From Hysterangium stoloniferum (Eukaryota; Basidiomycota; Agaricomycetes; Hysterangiales; Hysterangiaceae), in assembly GCA_015178975.1 (NCBI GenBank), contig WHVD01000039.1, positions 372,001 through 436,000 of the forward strand: DNA of 64,000 nt, read 5' to 3'. Made by a program: the position numbers and the translations under genes. Positions 23,881 through 35,105 of the stretch are shown here, in pieces; position 1 is the stretch's first letter, and every line of letters starts with the position of its first letter. The notes beneath the pieces are model-generated. The model saw nothing but the letters and a program-made list of their open reading frames with translations, was not told the origin of the DNA and did not search any database.

Positions 23881-24354
23881 TTAAAACCAGGTAGTGAGTA
23901 GACTCCACAACCATGCAAGGAACACAAATCGCCATCGACCTTCACAAGGCTCTACTTGACTTCCGTTAGGGACTGGGGTAATATACAGCTTTGGTCCCCT
24001 GTGATCTCCTATTGGAGTGAACATTGCGTCATCATAAAATTCTTGTGATGGTGGGGGGCATGGTCGACAGAGTATTTGATCGAATCGATAGTGGAGGATT
24101 TCGGAGGTGCCATCATAATGGAATATACAAATGAAGGCAGGATCATCTGGAGCATATGGGGGTCGAATGCCTATTAGATGGAGACTACGACGGAATTCCT
24201 TGGATTCGTATGAGAGGGGTGGTTTTGGTTCAGGTATGAATTCTGAGTATGATGAAAAATGAGAGGGCATTGGTTTGAGTTCGATAAAAGAGGAAGGAGT
24301 TGGTTTTGAGTAGGAATCAAGGGTTAGTTTGGAGGATGATGCAGTGTTGAACAT
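23881..24354 (-). CDS. Hypothetical protein, 157 aa
   Basis: This is a single open frame from an ATG at 24354. The N-terminal ~50 residues are rich in Ser and Pro; residues ~55-150 are more globular (FICIFHYDGTSEILHYRFDQ) and end with an aromatic, hydrophobic tail (FVFLAWLWSLLTTWF) that may be a membrane-anchoring segment. No family was recognised. It lies among repeats, so it could be an accessory host gene or part of a decayed mobile element. The frame is undamaged, unlike neighbouring element genes. Confidence 0.4.
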   Translation of the reverse strand: MFNTASSSKLTLDSYSKPTPSSFIELKPMPSHFSSYSEFIPEPKPPLSYESKEFRRSLHLIGIRPPYAPDDPAFICIFHYDGTSEILHYRFDQILCRPCPPPSQEFYDDAMFTPIGDHRGPKLYITPVPNGSQVEPCEGRWRFVFLAWLWSLLTTWF

Positions 24355-24658
24355 GATGGAGTTTTTGTACGTCTGATTGATGAAGCTGATTTGGCTGTGT
24401 AGAAGTCATCTTGAGTGCCAAAGTATATATATGAAATTTGTGCTGTGATGTGACTTGAAACTATAGCCATATTAGTCTCTTTCAGATTAAACTCTCTACA
24501 CCAGCTGGCCTGATGTCTTTGCTGCACCAGGCATGACCAGTCTTCTGGGTGCCTGTTCAGCCTTGGGCAGCCGGGATCAGGCAAACCGGCACCTCGTTGG
24601 GCTGACAGGCCTGATCAGGATATTCGGATTTTTCCGATAGGTCAGTCAGACCATCAGT

Positions 24659-24985
24659 TTATGGACTGGGAACCAACCCACCATCATGCAGGGAGTTTTG
24701 AAGACATTGACCACCAACAACGAAGTGTATATCAAAACTCGCTTCATCAAGGTCTCGAAGACCCTTCCAGCCATGTATGAATGCAGAGAACTGCTCTGTC
24801 ATCACCTTCACTTTCCCCACAGCATACCACTCCCAGTATAGCACGTGGTCCCCCTCAAGCTCGGTGGCCACTTGCAGTTCAAGCTGATCAGAGTTTATAC
24901 AGATACATAACTTGTCAAAATGACAATGATAGTTCATGCAGACATTCCACCGACCTGTCAAATCTTCATCAGTGGGGTGCTAATG
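24659..24985 (-). other. Protein-like open frame of unknown origin
   Basis: The minus-strand frame (contains VATELEGDHVLYWEWYAVGK and ASFDIHFVVGGQC) looks like protein but has no ATG near its start and no recognised domain. It may be the last exon of a gene whose upstream exons are lost, or a relic. The plus-strand frame over the same bases is probably its shadow. Confidence 0.25.
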
Positions 24986-24999
24986 CTGCAGTGCCTCAA

Positions 25000-25476
25000 A
25001 TGAGCTCTCGCTCCATCCTGGCACAATCTCCATATAGTTTTACAATACAGACTAGTCACAGACTGAACAACAATAATCCATTCACGGGGATGTTTTCTGC
25101 ATCAAGTTCTTCCACTTCCATGGCATTACCCTCTAGCAGTTCACAAATTAATAGTCATGATCAAAGCTATATTTGCAGGTGTGGAATATGTGGCCCCTTT
25201 GGCATACCCGTCCAGAACAAGAACTGGGAACATCATGATCACATACATCATCAAGAAGAGAGTCAAACAAGTCTGGTATCTGACTTTGAGGACTGTGGGT
25301 CCAGTACAAATCAAGGAGGCAAATTTAATGCATTACTACTACAATGTTCCAAGATTTTATCAGCTCATATCTTCCTGTACATTTATCCTCTGTATTGGTA
25401 TGGAATTATATGGTCTGAACACCAAAATGGAAGAAAAGAGCTTGAAAATACAATAGGAATGGAACATGGGAAGTGA
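25000..25476 (+). other. Open frame with a Cys/His cluster, possibly transposase N-terminus
   Basis: From an ATG at 25000 a 158-codon frame is Ser-rich and then reads YICRCGICGPFG...WEHHDHIHH. A CxCxxC cluster followed by several histidines resembles the N-terminal finger of some basidiomycete Tnp2/CACTA-type transposase proteins. No transposase core follows before the LTR at 25840. This is a weak resemblance only. Confidence 0.25.
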
Positions 25477-25839
25477 AACTGGGCACATTTTTCCCCCTCA
25501 AATTTTGTAACACAGCACCAAACAAAGAATATGTTACATAGGGGAAATAAGTAAATTTGATATTTTTGTTCATCTTTATCCACATTACACATTTGACTCA
25601 TGATCTGGCAAACCCAAGGAGAACAACTTAGAAGGACTTGGGAGCGATTTAAAGGTATGGTGATATGACATATACAACTTGAACTAGTAATTGCTAGCAT
25701 GAAAGACCCACAATTCCTTTGAACAACTTCAAGTTCAGGTTGCATTCTGTCATATTCTTAGTATAACACCTTGGTGTAGTGTTCCACTGCCATATCGGCA
25801 TATGACAGGTCATTATTGCATTTATCTTCCAATTAATCC

Positions 25840-26659
25840 TGTTACAACCGGACAAATCCCGCCGGACTCCGGGCACTAACTCGTACGCCCCCACGCGCTA
25901 CAAGCACCAATCGTCTGTTTATAGGATTTCCCGCCCGGACTCCGTTACGTCAAGACTCGTTACGTTCGACCTCATTAAGACACATATCAGTCACCGGACT
26001 TCCCCCGGATCCTGTCTCTGTCTATGTCCGTCTTCGTCCCACGCATCAGTCACCGGAACCCGCTCAGAATCCCGTCACCGCTCTAATCGAGCCCCGTTCC
26101 CATTTTAGTCAAATAACCTGTCACGATTTAGGACTCCGCTCCCGCTCCGTTTCCCGTTATGGGTTATGCTTTGTCACGATTCGGACTCTGCTCCGTTCCG
26201 TTCCATTCCTAACACCAATTTGGTGTTTACTATTCCCGTTTCATGTTTTGTTAGTTTCGTTTCGCCATTACTGGATTTGGAATGTCATTGACTCCATGGT
26301 CTATATAAACTGGCAGATGTTGTACATACAATCCAGTCAGAAAATTAGCTTAGATTCCCCCCAGTAATCTAATAATATTTTCCACTCTAAAACCTTACTC
26401 GATTCACATCGCTTGCACTAGTCGGAGCCCACGGGCTCCGGCGCATCTATCTCTCTCAACCAACTCGACTCACGACCCACGACCTCCGACTTACGACCCA
26501 CGACCCACGAACCCCGCCCGGACTCCCCGGGATCCCCGTCCGTCCGTTTGAAATTGGACAACACAATCTAGCGAGGGTGCAGCCTATAAGCTGAAGCCAA
26601 GTCCTACCGGATATCCCACGGGTTTCTCCGGAAACCCGGCCTGTGTGTGTATCCTAACA
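25840..26659 (+). repeat. Solo LTR, CpG-rich, TSD AATCC
   Basis: This 820-bp sequence starts TGTTACAACCGG and ends TATCCTAACA. It is flanked by the 5-bp duplication aatcc (25835-25839 and 26660-26664). A TATAAA lies at 26303 and the putative RNA start region (cagtcagaaaattag) about 35 bp further on. It carries the conserved hairpin block at 26579-26598. A second copy is at 59410-60233 on the other strand. It keeps many CpG sites, unlike the older elements nearby, so it looks young. Confidence 0.93.
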
Positions 26660-26664
26660 AATCC

Positions 26665-27737
26665 ATCCAAAATGTGAAAAATCACAGGCCTAATTTGTCA
26701 TGTAAATTGATCAAATATTTTTGATATCCAACTCGAGCTGTACAGAGAGCTTTGATGAGTGAATGGTCATATAATCGTATACCTTGAATCAGGTACATTA
26801 CGACTGTATCTAAGAGGATATGGCATGATTCATGTAATACATTCTCTGTGTATGAAATAGGAAGGTGACATATTGCTCCACCATGATTCAGATTAGGGGC
26901 AAACCAATTAGCAGTGTCAGGCTATCACCATAAACTCAACCAACCCTCGACGGTGTTAAGAATAAAGGAGCGAGATCTTGATGCAGACTTCTTGAACCCG
27001 CCAGACTCATCATTGCATCATTTGCATGTGATATTGAGGTCAGACAGTTTAGCGAGCAATCACTCGAGCGAATAACCTCATCCAACCTAGTGGGCATGAA
27101 TAATGGAGTCAGCTCTTATGTCAAAGCATAATAGAGCTAGGTGATACATTTCTGTGAGATAAGATATCTATTGCCATTGTATGAAAGAATCATTCTGACT
27201 ATGGCTCCCAAAAGAAATCTAGGATGCTGATTACATGAGTTGTTCACATCATGTCTAAACCTAAATTTATCCCAGACAATGTTGACAGTACCCAAAAGTG
27301 TAATTGTGGACTGCTCCAATAGAGGTAAGCATGGGTGGCGACAAGACAGCGACCAACAGGTACCCTGAGCATGGACCAGGGTAAAGCAGAAAGGAGTTGG
27401 AATGAAATCAGGCACCTCAGGGTATTAAGTACCTCCTTTAATTGGCCACTATCTCTGCATGAGGTATTTGGGAGCAATATTTGGCCAGTAGATCGGCTTC
27501 ACAGCCTAGACCATGCTTGAAGTGCACTATAAATGTGGTAAATTTAGCTTCCATAAACTAACTGATTTAACGACTTCGAATTACATTTTTTGTAGTGCTT
27601 GTAATCAGGGGCAGCTTGGATAATTCCTTTTAATGCTAGTTATTTTATTTGCAGCTATTGTTGTTTAATTCCTGGAATTGACTATGCTCATATGTTTGGC
27701 AGTTCTATGCCCACTTTCTTTCTCATGTGTCATTGAA
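26665..27737. other. No supported gene
   Basis: AT-rich sequence with short frames only. No termini, target duplications or protein motifs were recognised. Confidence 0.4.
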
Positions 27738-28049
27738 TGTTAGAATATGATAATGTGATTAATTTTAATCTTATATCTCATCTTGTGACTGTATAGGTTC
27801 TGACTGGTTCACACATGTGATTGTTATATTTAGTTTAGTGTTCACTAGATCTGTAGCATGTTTGTGCACAGACCAGTGCACAGACCATGTATTCTAGTAT
27901 ATAGTTAGTTTAGATGAGGAGTAGATCCCTCATCTGAAAGCCTAGTTATATCACTGGTTTAGCATCTACTCGCTCTACTCTTAGTGGCTACACTCCAACA
28001 GTAGAGAGTCCTCATACTGTGATCACCACGCTAGCGGATTATTCAAACA
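27738..28049 (+). repeat. Solo LTR of a 310-bp family, TSD TTGAA
   Basis: It starts TGTTAGAATATGATAA and ends ATTCAAACA, with ttgaa duplicated at 27733-27737 and 28050-28054. Two further copies of the same family are at 40469-40778 (minus) and 50795-51107, each with its own 5-bp duplication. No internal region of this family is in the window, so its superfamily is not known. Confidence 0.93.
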
Positions 28050-28299
28050 TTGAATACAGTTCATTTCACAATTAATGAAAGTGTTAAGGGTCTTCAAACT
28101 ATTTCAAGCTTACAAAATGTGTAAATCGGGTTGCCAAAGTGCATATGAAGAGCATTATTTAATCAGTTACATGACTCACTTGAACTTAAGGTTACTTAGA
28201 ATGAGTTGGGCATCAAACAAGCACATTTGGTAAGGTGGAATAAACTATCTTATTTATCACCTCTATCCACATATAAATGAGTCCCTCAGTCACCTCTGA

Positions 28300-28705
28300 A
28301 TGTGGGACATGAACAACTTTCGCTCACATACTAATGAGGAAACATATTTTGGAATTCCCACTTTTGATCAGGGAGGCTATCAATGGAATTCTGTTGATCA
28401 AGTATACCAGTCTTCCTCTCCTTTTGGTGACATCACATCGAACTTGTACACCTCATACCTCACTTCTTTCAAATCCTCAATCTCACACCTAAGATCCCCC
28501 CCAGGGTCAATTAGAGGGACATTATTATTCCCCTGGGAGTTATCAAAACTATCCTTCTTCTTCTGGCTGTCATGTATCCACACACTATACTCCATACCTG
28601 CCCACCACACATATGGAGGGTCCGAGTCAGGGCACTGGGCATGAGGGGATGTTTAGTCACCCCTCTAGTCAGGTTCTACCTCATTATAGTAATGCACCTT
28701 TCTGA
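28300..28705 (+). pseudogene. Hypothetical gene broken at a C7 run
   Basis: A frame from ATG 28300 (contains ETYFGIPTFDQGGYQWNSVD) is protein-like up to the run of seven C at 28496-28502. After the run, protein-like sequence rich in Tyr, Ser and Pro (GHYYSPGSYQNYPSSSG) continues in the next frame to TGA at 28703. One base too many in the C run explains the break. This may be true decay or a sequencing error. No family was recognised. Confidence 0.35.
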
Positions 28706-29043
28706 TGTCCCGCAATACTGAAGAAGATGACAGCCTACCCTCCAAATCTAGTGCATTTGGTGCTAGCCTTCCCATGTGCCCTGAATGGGTCCTGAGGCCA
28801 ACCTCACATCCAATGGTACAAAGTCAGAGAGCTTATGTTTGTAAACTATATGGGGGCACTTCTCCCGGAAATATTGTCTTAAAGAGCCATAAAGCTAGCC
28901 ATGAACATATTGTTTATAGAGTGTCTAAGCTCCTTCAGAAGGAAGGATATAGTATGCCGAAGAAAGAGTGTCGGGAGGCCGTCTCTCCTTACTATGATGT
29001 CGCTCCAACTCGTGATGGATCTCAAGAACAGTCACATTCTTGA
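28705..29043 (+). other. Open frame following the broken gene
   Basis: A 112-codon frame opens with an ATG overlapping the previous stop (TGATG). It is rich in Ser, Lys and Glu and has no recognised motif. It may be a continuation of the same decayed gene in another frame. Confidence 0.2.
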
Positions 29044-30218
29044 ATGGTAACTTGGCTCCGACACCATGACTCCTTATATGTCATCTAGCAGGTGAAGGAC
29101 TGGTTTTTAGCTCCAAAAAGCATCCCGTAACTAACGATTCTGTACCACCAGTTTCCACATTTCTATCTTTTTCAGTGGAACACTTCTGAGTAGTATGTAC
29201 TCTCTAATATATCTAACTGTGTTATCACACCATAATCCTGCCTTACATGTATTAAAATTCCTCAGGACAATATATATGTATTACTTGTAACTAGCAAAGA
29301 TAATTTTTTTCTTTGACGATTAATATTGGGTTCATGTTGAATGATGGGGTAAATATCTTGAAAAGAACTTTTTATTTAGAATGAAGATAATTTAACAACT
29401 TCTTTCACTGTTGAATAAATCACAGATTGGGAATGTCCTAGGAAAATTACGCTTGTTATATACATTACATAGACACATTTGACCGCCTACATTGATAGTA
29501 AACTATTATAATGACAAGTAGGTGAAGGCATTGAAGACTCAGAAACATTGTGGCTCACTGAAGACTAGCAGAGCTAGTACGAGTACCTTTTGGTGGCTCT
29601 AGATAGGGCATTTGGTATCATTCCCATTCCCTGATGTAGTTTTTGACTGCTACTGACCACCATTGCCCTCTGAGTGCCACCTATAACCTACAAAGATAAT
29701 TATAGGAAATTTGAGAACTCCTTTATTATCGATTGAAATAATCCCCCCAGCGATGTGAAATGTATTATGAAAGTCTACTAGGGACACTGGGAAACTTCGA
29801 AAACACAAAATAGAGAGTATTTGCAACCAATAGTGCCTGTCAGACAACTTTCACATGGTTTGGCTGATGATGGTCTTCTGAGTTCCAAGGAGAATTCTTT
29901 TTCTTCTATACCACTAATACTTCTATGCTACCCTACTAATTCATCATAGATACAATTGTTGAAGCTAATTTTTAGCAGTCATGAAACTTAATTTCTCAGC
30001 CATCCAGAGTCTTGTCATTGAGAAAACGGAGTAGTTAGAGCTATCGATACATAGTGGAATTTCCCCCGCAATCCCAGTTGCTCATTACTTCGATTCATGA
30101 CTTTTCCCAGAGCCACAGTGACAAGAAGTCAGTACAACTTGAGCAAATAGATCTTCAGGTGTTCAAAAGCCTGTTAAGGTATTGCATTGTCTGTGGCTGA
30201 TGCTGAGCTGCTTGGTCT
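29044..30218. other. No supported gene
   Basis: AT-rich sequence with no coding signal. It ends at a near-perfect palindrome into which the gypsy element at 30250 has inserted. Confidence 0.4.
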
Positions 30219-30409
30219 GCTATCCTAACAACATTCCTCAGTGAGGAATTGTAAGGGGACAAGTCATTCACACTTTATATCCCCCAGATTATGCTCTATT
30301 GTCTATTCCCTTTTATTACCTCACCATTACAGGACACTTTATTCTTTATAGGGTACATTGAACTGACATATGAGGGCGCTTAAGGTGTGGGAAAATGCAC
30401 TGTGTGCTG

Positions 30410-30454
30410 TATAGCTGATGTGTCACACCTGGTAGAGTTTCCTTAGACTTTTCT
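30410..30454 (+). promoter_or_regulatory. Predicted LTR TATA box and RNA start
   Basis: TATA at 30410-30413 lies 35 bp before agacttttct (30445-30454). That 10-mer is the exact reverse complement of the predicted primer-binding site at 31245-31254, so it is the likely 5' end of the genomic RNA. Confidence 0.6.
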
Positions 30455-30535
30455 CTTTGGATTTCCTCTATCAGGTGAGTAGATAGTCATATTGTATTTA
30501 GACACTTATATATATCTTTGGATTTCCTCTATCAG

Positions 30536-31208
30536 GGAGGGTGTTTATAATTACTATAATCTCAAATATTTACTAATAAAAGTCTTATTTTTACAAAACT
30601 CCATCTTTAAATAGTGATATCTATTCTGAAACAATTATATCATCAAAAATAACCATCAGAAATAGTTCTCCATATTACATCTTATACAACCCATAGTTAT
30701 TTAACAAATTCCATTGTATATAATTTCCTTCCTTTTACAGATGCCTACTAATACTTTTATTAGTACTTTGTTTTTTAAAAGTTGAAATGTAGTTATTTCC
30801 ATGTAAAATATGTAAAATATTATTGGAAATCTTTCATATCACAGCTGTCTTTATTAAGTAAAACCCCCTATATATTCTGGGTATGTTGAATCAAGTAGAA
30901 ATCTGTTCAGATTAACAGATCCATTCCGAAGTAATACATATGTATTTAGAGGTGCCAATGATATACATATGCATGGAATGGACTATCTAAAGGTATCTAT
31001 TTTTTAAAAGTATTAGTGTTTCAAACTACTAATTTTTTTTTTGTCTACTCATGTCCGGAAAGATTCTTTAGTTTGTAATGTATGAGAGAGTTTAAAACTT
31101 TCAAAAAGTTTTAAAAACCAAATTATGTTTGAATCACATCTCAGATGTTTAAATGACCTTTAGAGTATATTAGAATTTGGTATAATTAATAGTTTTCAGA
31201 TATCCTCC
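30536..31208. mobile_element. 673-bp MITE-like insertion inside the 5' LTR
   Basis: The insert interrupts the LTR exactly where the 3' LTR is continuous. CAG is present on both sides (30533-30535 and 31209-31211), suggesting a 3-bp target duplication. The ends are imperfect inverted repeats (GGAGGGTGTTTATAATTA against GGAGGATATCTGAAAACTA). It is AT-rich with no coding capacity. A 3-bp duplication fits CACTA- or Harbinger-type elements, but the termini do not decide between them. Confidence 0.75.
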
Positions 31209-31244
31209 CAGTGTGATATCCACTGCTAGAGTTGCCCTTACAGT

Positions 31245-31254
31245 AGAAAAGTCT
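31245..31254 (+). promoter_or_regulatory. Predicted self-primer binding site
   Basis: AGAAAAGTCT begins 2 nt after the 5' LTR and is perfectly complementary to LTR bases 30445-30454. In Tf1-type elements the RNA folds so that its own 5' end primes reverse transcription from such a site. No tRNA-type site is apparent. Confidence 0.65.
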
Positions 31255-31357
31255 CACAGTCTCCTAGGACTGGCTGCAGTTGTTACTACAGATAATAGAC
31301 GAGTAAACTTGCGACCCCTCCTTACATTCCACATATCACCCCACCTCATGTTTTGGG

Positions 31358-32562
31358 ATGTCTCTGCCTCCAGAGCTCAAGCAGTGCCTGCAAGGCATGG
31401 AACAGAACACTCAAGACAGTGTCAAGGCTCTTACAGATCTTATTACCCAACTCCAACTCACTGTTAGCAATCTTGTGAATTCCACACTCCCCTCTTCATC
31501 AGCCACACCCTCTACTCATCCTTTAAATCCAGTCACCACATCCACCCCATCTCTTGCAACATCAGTCCGAATGATGTGTCATCTGAAAGGTTCGAAACCA
31601 AGCGACTTCAACAGTAATAGAGACCATGGCCGTAACTTTCTTCACTCCTGCTACACCTATATGATGCTGTGCCCTGAAGATTTCCCAGATGACAATACAT
31701 GCATCCTTTGGGTCTTGACCTTCATGAAAACTGGCCAAGCTGCAACTTGGGCAAGTGAGGTGATCCTGTGACACCATGCTAAAGGCACTATGTTCACGGA
31801 CTGGGGTGACTTTCAGACCCAATTTGAAGTGGAGTTCTACCCACAATTCAAACAAGAGGCCGCTGCCAGTCGACTCAACTCCACGGCATATTTTCAAGGT
31901 ACCTGGCATATCAACCTCTACATCAATGATTTTTGAGAGATGGCCTGCAAGGCAGAGTACACTGGCACCCCTGCAGTCATGGCATTCAGAGCTGGTCTAA
32001 ACCATGGCGTCAAATGACAAGTCACAACCATGACAGTCGGTTGCCCAGGCAATAGCGACCTTGACGGCTGGTTTGAGACTGCACGCATTGCAGTGCAAGC
32101 CCAGATGGCCAGTGACACATTCCAGCAGTCACTCCAGCATTGGAGCTTACCCCCGAGAATACTGGTTGTTTCGTCGACAACTGGATCACATTCGCACTTG
32201 ATCCCCACGTCAACTATGCACCACCACCAGGGCTGCCCCCTGGACTTCCCTTCCAGACTCTGTCGATGCAATGGGGGTCCGCAATCAGAACTGTACCTAT
32301 GGAAGTGGACCAGGCTCATTAGACACAGCAATGCATCCCTCTCAATACCTGTCATAAATGTGGACAGGTGGGTCATTGGGCATGTGATTGTCCAGAGATA
32401 TGGGAAATCCTCCATTTCCTAGCAGAAGACCCAGATGATCTGTCAGCATTCACTCAAGATATATTGGAATTAGAGGATGCAGGCCATGTTTCCAATGTGG
32501 ACAAGGAGCCACTCCCATTGGGACAGTCGGTGGAACAGGGTTTCCCCCCCAGCAGCAAGTGA
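31358..32562 (+). pseudogene. gag: gag of the gypsy element
   Basis: The gag frame starts at ATG 31358 (MSLPPELKQCLQGMEQN) and encodes a capsid-like region (FLHSCYTYMMLCPEDF, later TDWGDFQTQFEVEFYPQF). A CCHC zinc knuckle (CHKCGQVGHWACDC) lies at 32350-32391 in another frame. In-frame TGA stops are at 31769, 31934 and 32015, at positions expected to be Arg. Frameshifts separate the capsid part from the knuckle. Confidence 0.9.
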
Positions 32563-32775
32563 AGGATGTGCCCTCATTGCTTATTCATGACCAACTTCAC
32601 AGTGTAACAATAGATAAGGTAGAGCCCCAATACACTCCTTCTACTCATGCTGAAACTGTGAAACTGATAGTCACATCTAACCTCCCGAAACCCTACCCCC
32701 ATCTCCCAAAGTGGGAGTGGAGGTTGCCATCCACCTACATCATATGCTCAACCCCCTCAACCAATTCAGATTCAG

Positions 32776-35105
32776 GTGACAGACACTGCCAAGATCCACT
32801 CCCTGAGTGCTCTTTTATATTGTGGTGCTACAGGACTGTTCATTGACAGGGACTTTGTTAAAAAGAAGCACCTCACCACTCGTTCCCTCACTCATCCAAT
32901 TCCAGTCCTTAATGTCCATGGCACTCACAATGAGGCAGGTGCTATCACGGAAGTAGTTGACCTCATCCTGCATTATAAAGATCATTATGAGTGTGCTGTC
33001 TTTGCAATCACCAGTTTGGGTCACCACAATATGCTTCTTGGATTCACCTGGCTGCAACAGCACAACCCAGAGGTGGATTGGTCAACAGGCAAGGTCACCA
33101 TGAGTTGATGCCCATCCCAATGCTGGACTTGCCAATAAGAGGTAAAGGAAGAGCATCGGGCAGCTGCAAAGCTTCGAGTCTGTCGTACCAGGCCATTACT
33201 GATGCCCACCACTCCTATAGAAGATGATTCAATGATGGAAGGAGAGGTAGAAGAAGATAATGAAGAAGATACTGGAGAAGATACTGATCTTTGAGAGGAT
33301 GGAGACCACATTTGGGTGGTCTCACTCCCCCCAGAAGAAGAGTTCATTCATGTAAGTACCACCTCTCAGCATCTTGCAGAGGCATTTCGTCGTAATTCCC
33401 AACCAATGACTTCAGGTAAAGGATCAGTACAAGATCAAATTCCTGTGTACCTGCATGAATATGTAGACATCTTTTTAAGGCCTCTTTTGACAGACTCCCT
33501 GACCAGAAATTCTGGGACCATGCCATTGAACTGGTACCAGATGCCAAACCTTCATCTTGCAAGGTGTACCCTTTAGCTCCAAATGAACAGGCAGAGCTTG
33601 ATGCCTTCCTTCAAGAGAACTTATCCACAGGCTGTATCTGACCCTCAAAGTCACCCATGGCTTCCCCAGTTTTCTTTATTAAGAAAAAGGATGGGTCCCT
33701 TCGTTTAGTACAGGACTATCGTGTTCTCAATGCTGTCACTATCAAGAACCAATACCCCCCTTGATCTCTGACCTTATCAATCAGCTATGTGGAGATTGCT
33801 ATTTCACCAAATTAGATGTACGATGGGGCTATAACAATGTGAGGATCAAGAAAGGGGATGAATGGAAAGCAGCCTTTCACACCAACCAGGGATTGTTTGA
33901 ACCCCTTGTTATGCTTTTTGGACTCACCAATAGCCCATCCACCTTCCAGACAATGATGAATGACATTTTCCATGACCTTCATGAAGGGTGTAGTGGTCAT
34001 TTATCTGGATGACATCTTGATATTCACCAAAACACTGCAAGAGCACTACCATGTGTCACATCTAGTCATGCAACGGCTATGCCAGCATAAACTCTATCTC
34101 AGGCCAGAGAAGTGTGAATTTGAGAAGACCAAGATTGAGTATTTGGGACTCATTATTTCAGAGGGTCAGGTGGAGATGGATCCAATCAAAGTGGCTGGTA
34201 TAGCAGAATGGCCAACCCCAGGCAGCCATAAGGAAGTACAGTCCTTCCTGGGGTTTGCCAACTTTTACCGATGCTTCCTTAAGGACTTCTCCCACCATGC
34301 ACATCCCCTGTTTGACCTCACCAAAAAGGATCAGTTTTGGAAGTGGGGCGAGGAGGAAGTGGGTGCCTTCCACACTCTCAAGCATCTGGTGACTTCAGCA
34401 CCAGTTCTTTCCTGGCCAAAAGATGACCTTCCATACCATATTGAGGCTGACAGTTCAGACTTTGCCACAGGTGCAGTACTGTCTCAGCAGTCACAAGAAG
34501 ATGGCAAGTGGCATCCCATTGCATTCTACTCCAAAAGCCTCAATGAGGTGGAACACAATTATGAAATTCATGATAAGGAGATGCTGGCTATCATCCAGGC
34601 ACTGGAAGAGTGGCATCACTTTGTGGAAGGTGCTGAGCATAAATTTGAGATCTGGACAGACCATAAGAACCTGGAATACTTTTGCACATCCAAGAAGTTG
34701 AACTGGAGGCAAGCCAGATGGTCACTTTACTTGGCACAGTTTGACTTTGAGATGCATCATTGTCCAGGAGCCTCTATGGGAAAATCAAATGCTCTTTCCA
34801 GACGTGCCAACCATGGTTCTGGTGCAGAAGACAACAAGGATAGGGTACTCCTCCAACCAGAATTGTTTGCTATTCGAGCATTAGAAGGGGTAGAGGTTTA
34901 TGGTGAAGAATGGGATATCCTGAAGGATGTCTGGAAAGGCTTGAAGGAGTCAACTCCAGAAGATGCAGTGGCAAATGCCATTCAGGAGATGCACAAGACT
35001 AAAAGCAGGTCTATACAGTCCTCAGAGTGGTCAGAATCAGAGAGCCTATGTTTTGTGGTAAGGTATATGTTCCAGACCACTTGGATCTTCGCTGCTGTAT
35101 TATAG
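32776..35105 (+). pseudogene. pol: Protease, reverse transcriptase and RNase H of the gypsy element
   Basis: The protease region (32776-33108) reads SALLYCGATGLFID, so the catalytic Asp of the usual (D)(C/S)GA motif is Tyr. Reverse transcriptase begins near 33,649 ([20 protein letters not shown]) and keeps the YLDD active site at 34002-34013. RNase H follows (HIEADSSDFATGAVLSQ). A gap at 33,757 in a C run and a frameshift near 33,985 break the frame; TGA stops are at 33106, 33292 and 33639. From 33960 a long intact frame runs to 35105. Confidence 0.95.

Larger units (their letters stand above)
30250..31242 (+). repeat. 5' LTR of the gypsy element, interrupted
   Basis: The LTR proper is 30250-30535 plus 31212-31242 (317 bp), interrupted by a 673-bp insert. 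It matches the 3' LTR along its length apart from scattered substitutions and an indel near 30,514. The terminal 8 bp are perfect inverted repeats. Confidence 0.93.

Noticed and set aside
15285..29835. A 25-base identical string (containing agagagtatttgcaaccaat) at ~15,287 and ~29,808
   Set aside because: Flanking sequence shows no convincing similarity, and neither site has inverted ends or target duplications. It may be a short relic but cannot be supported.
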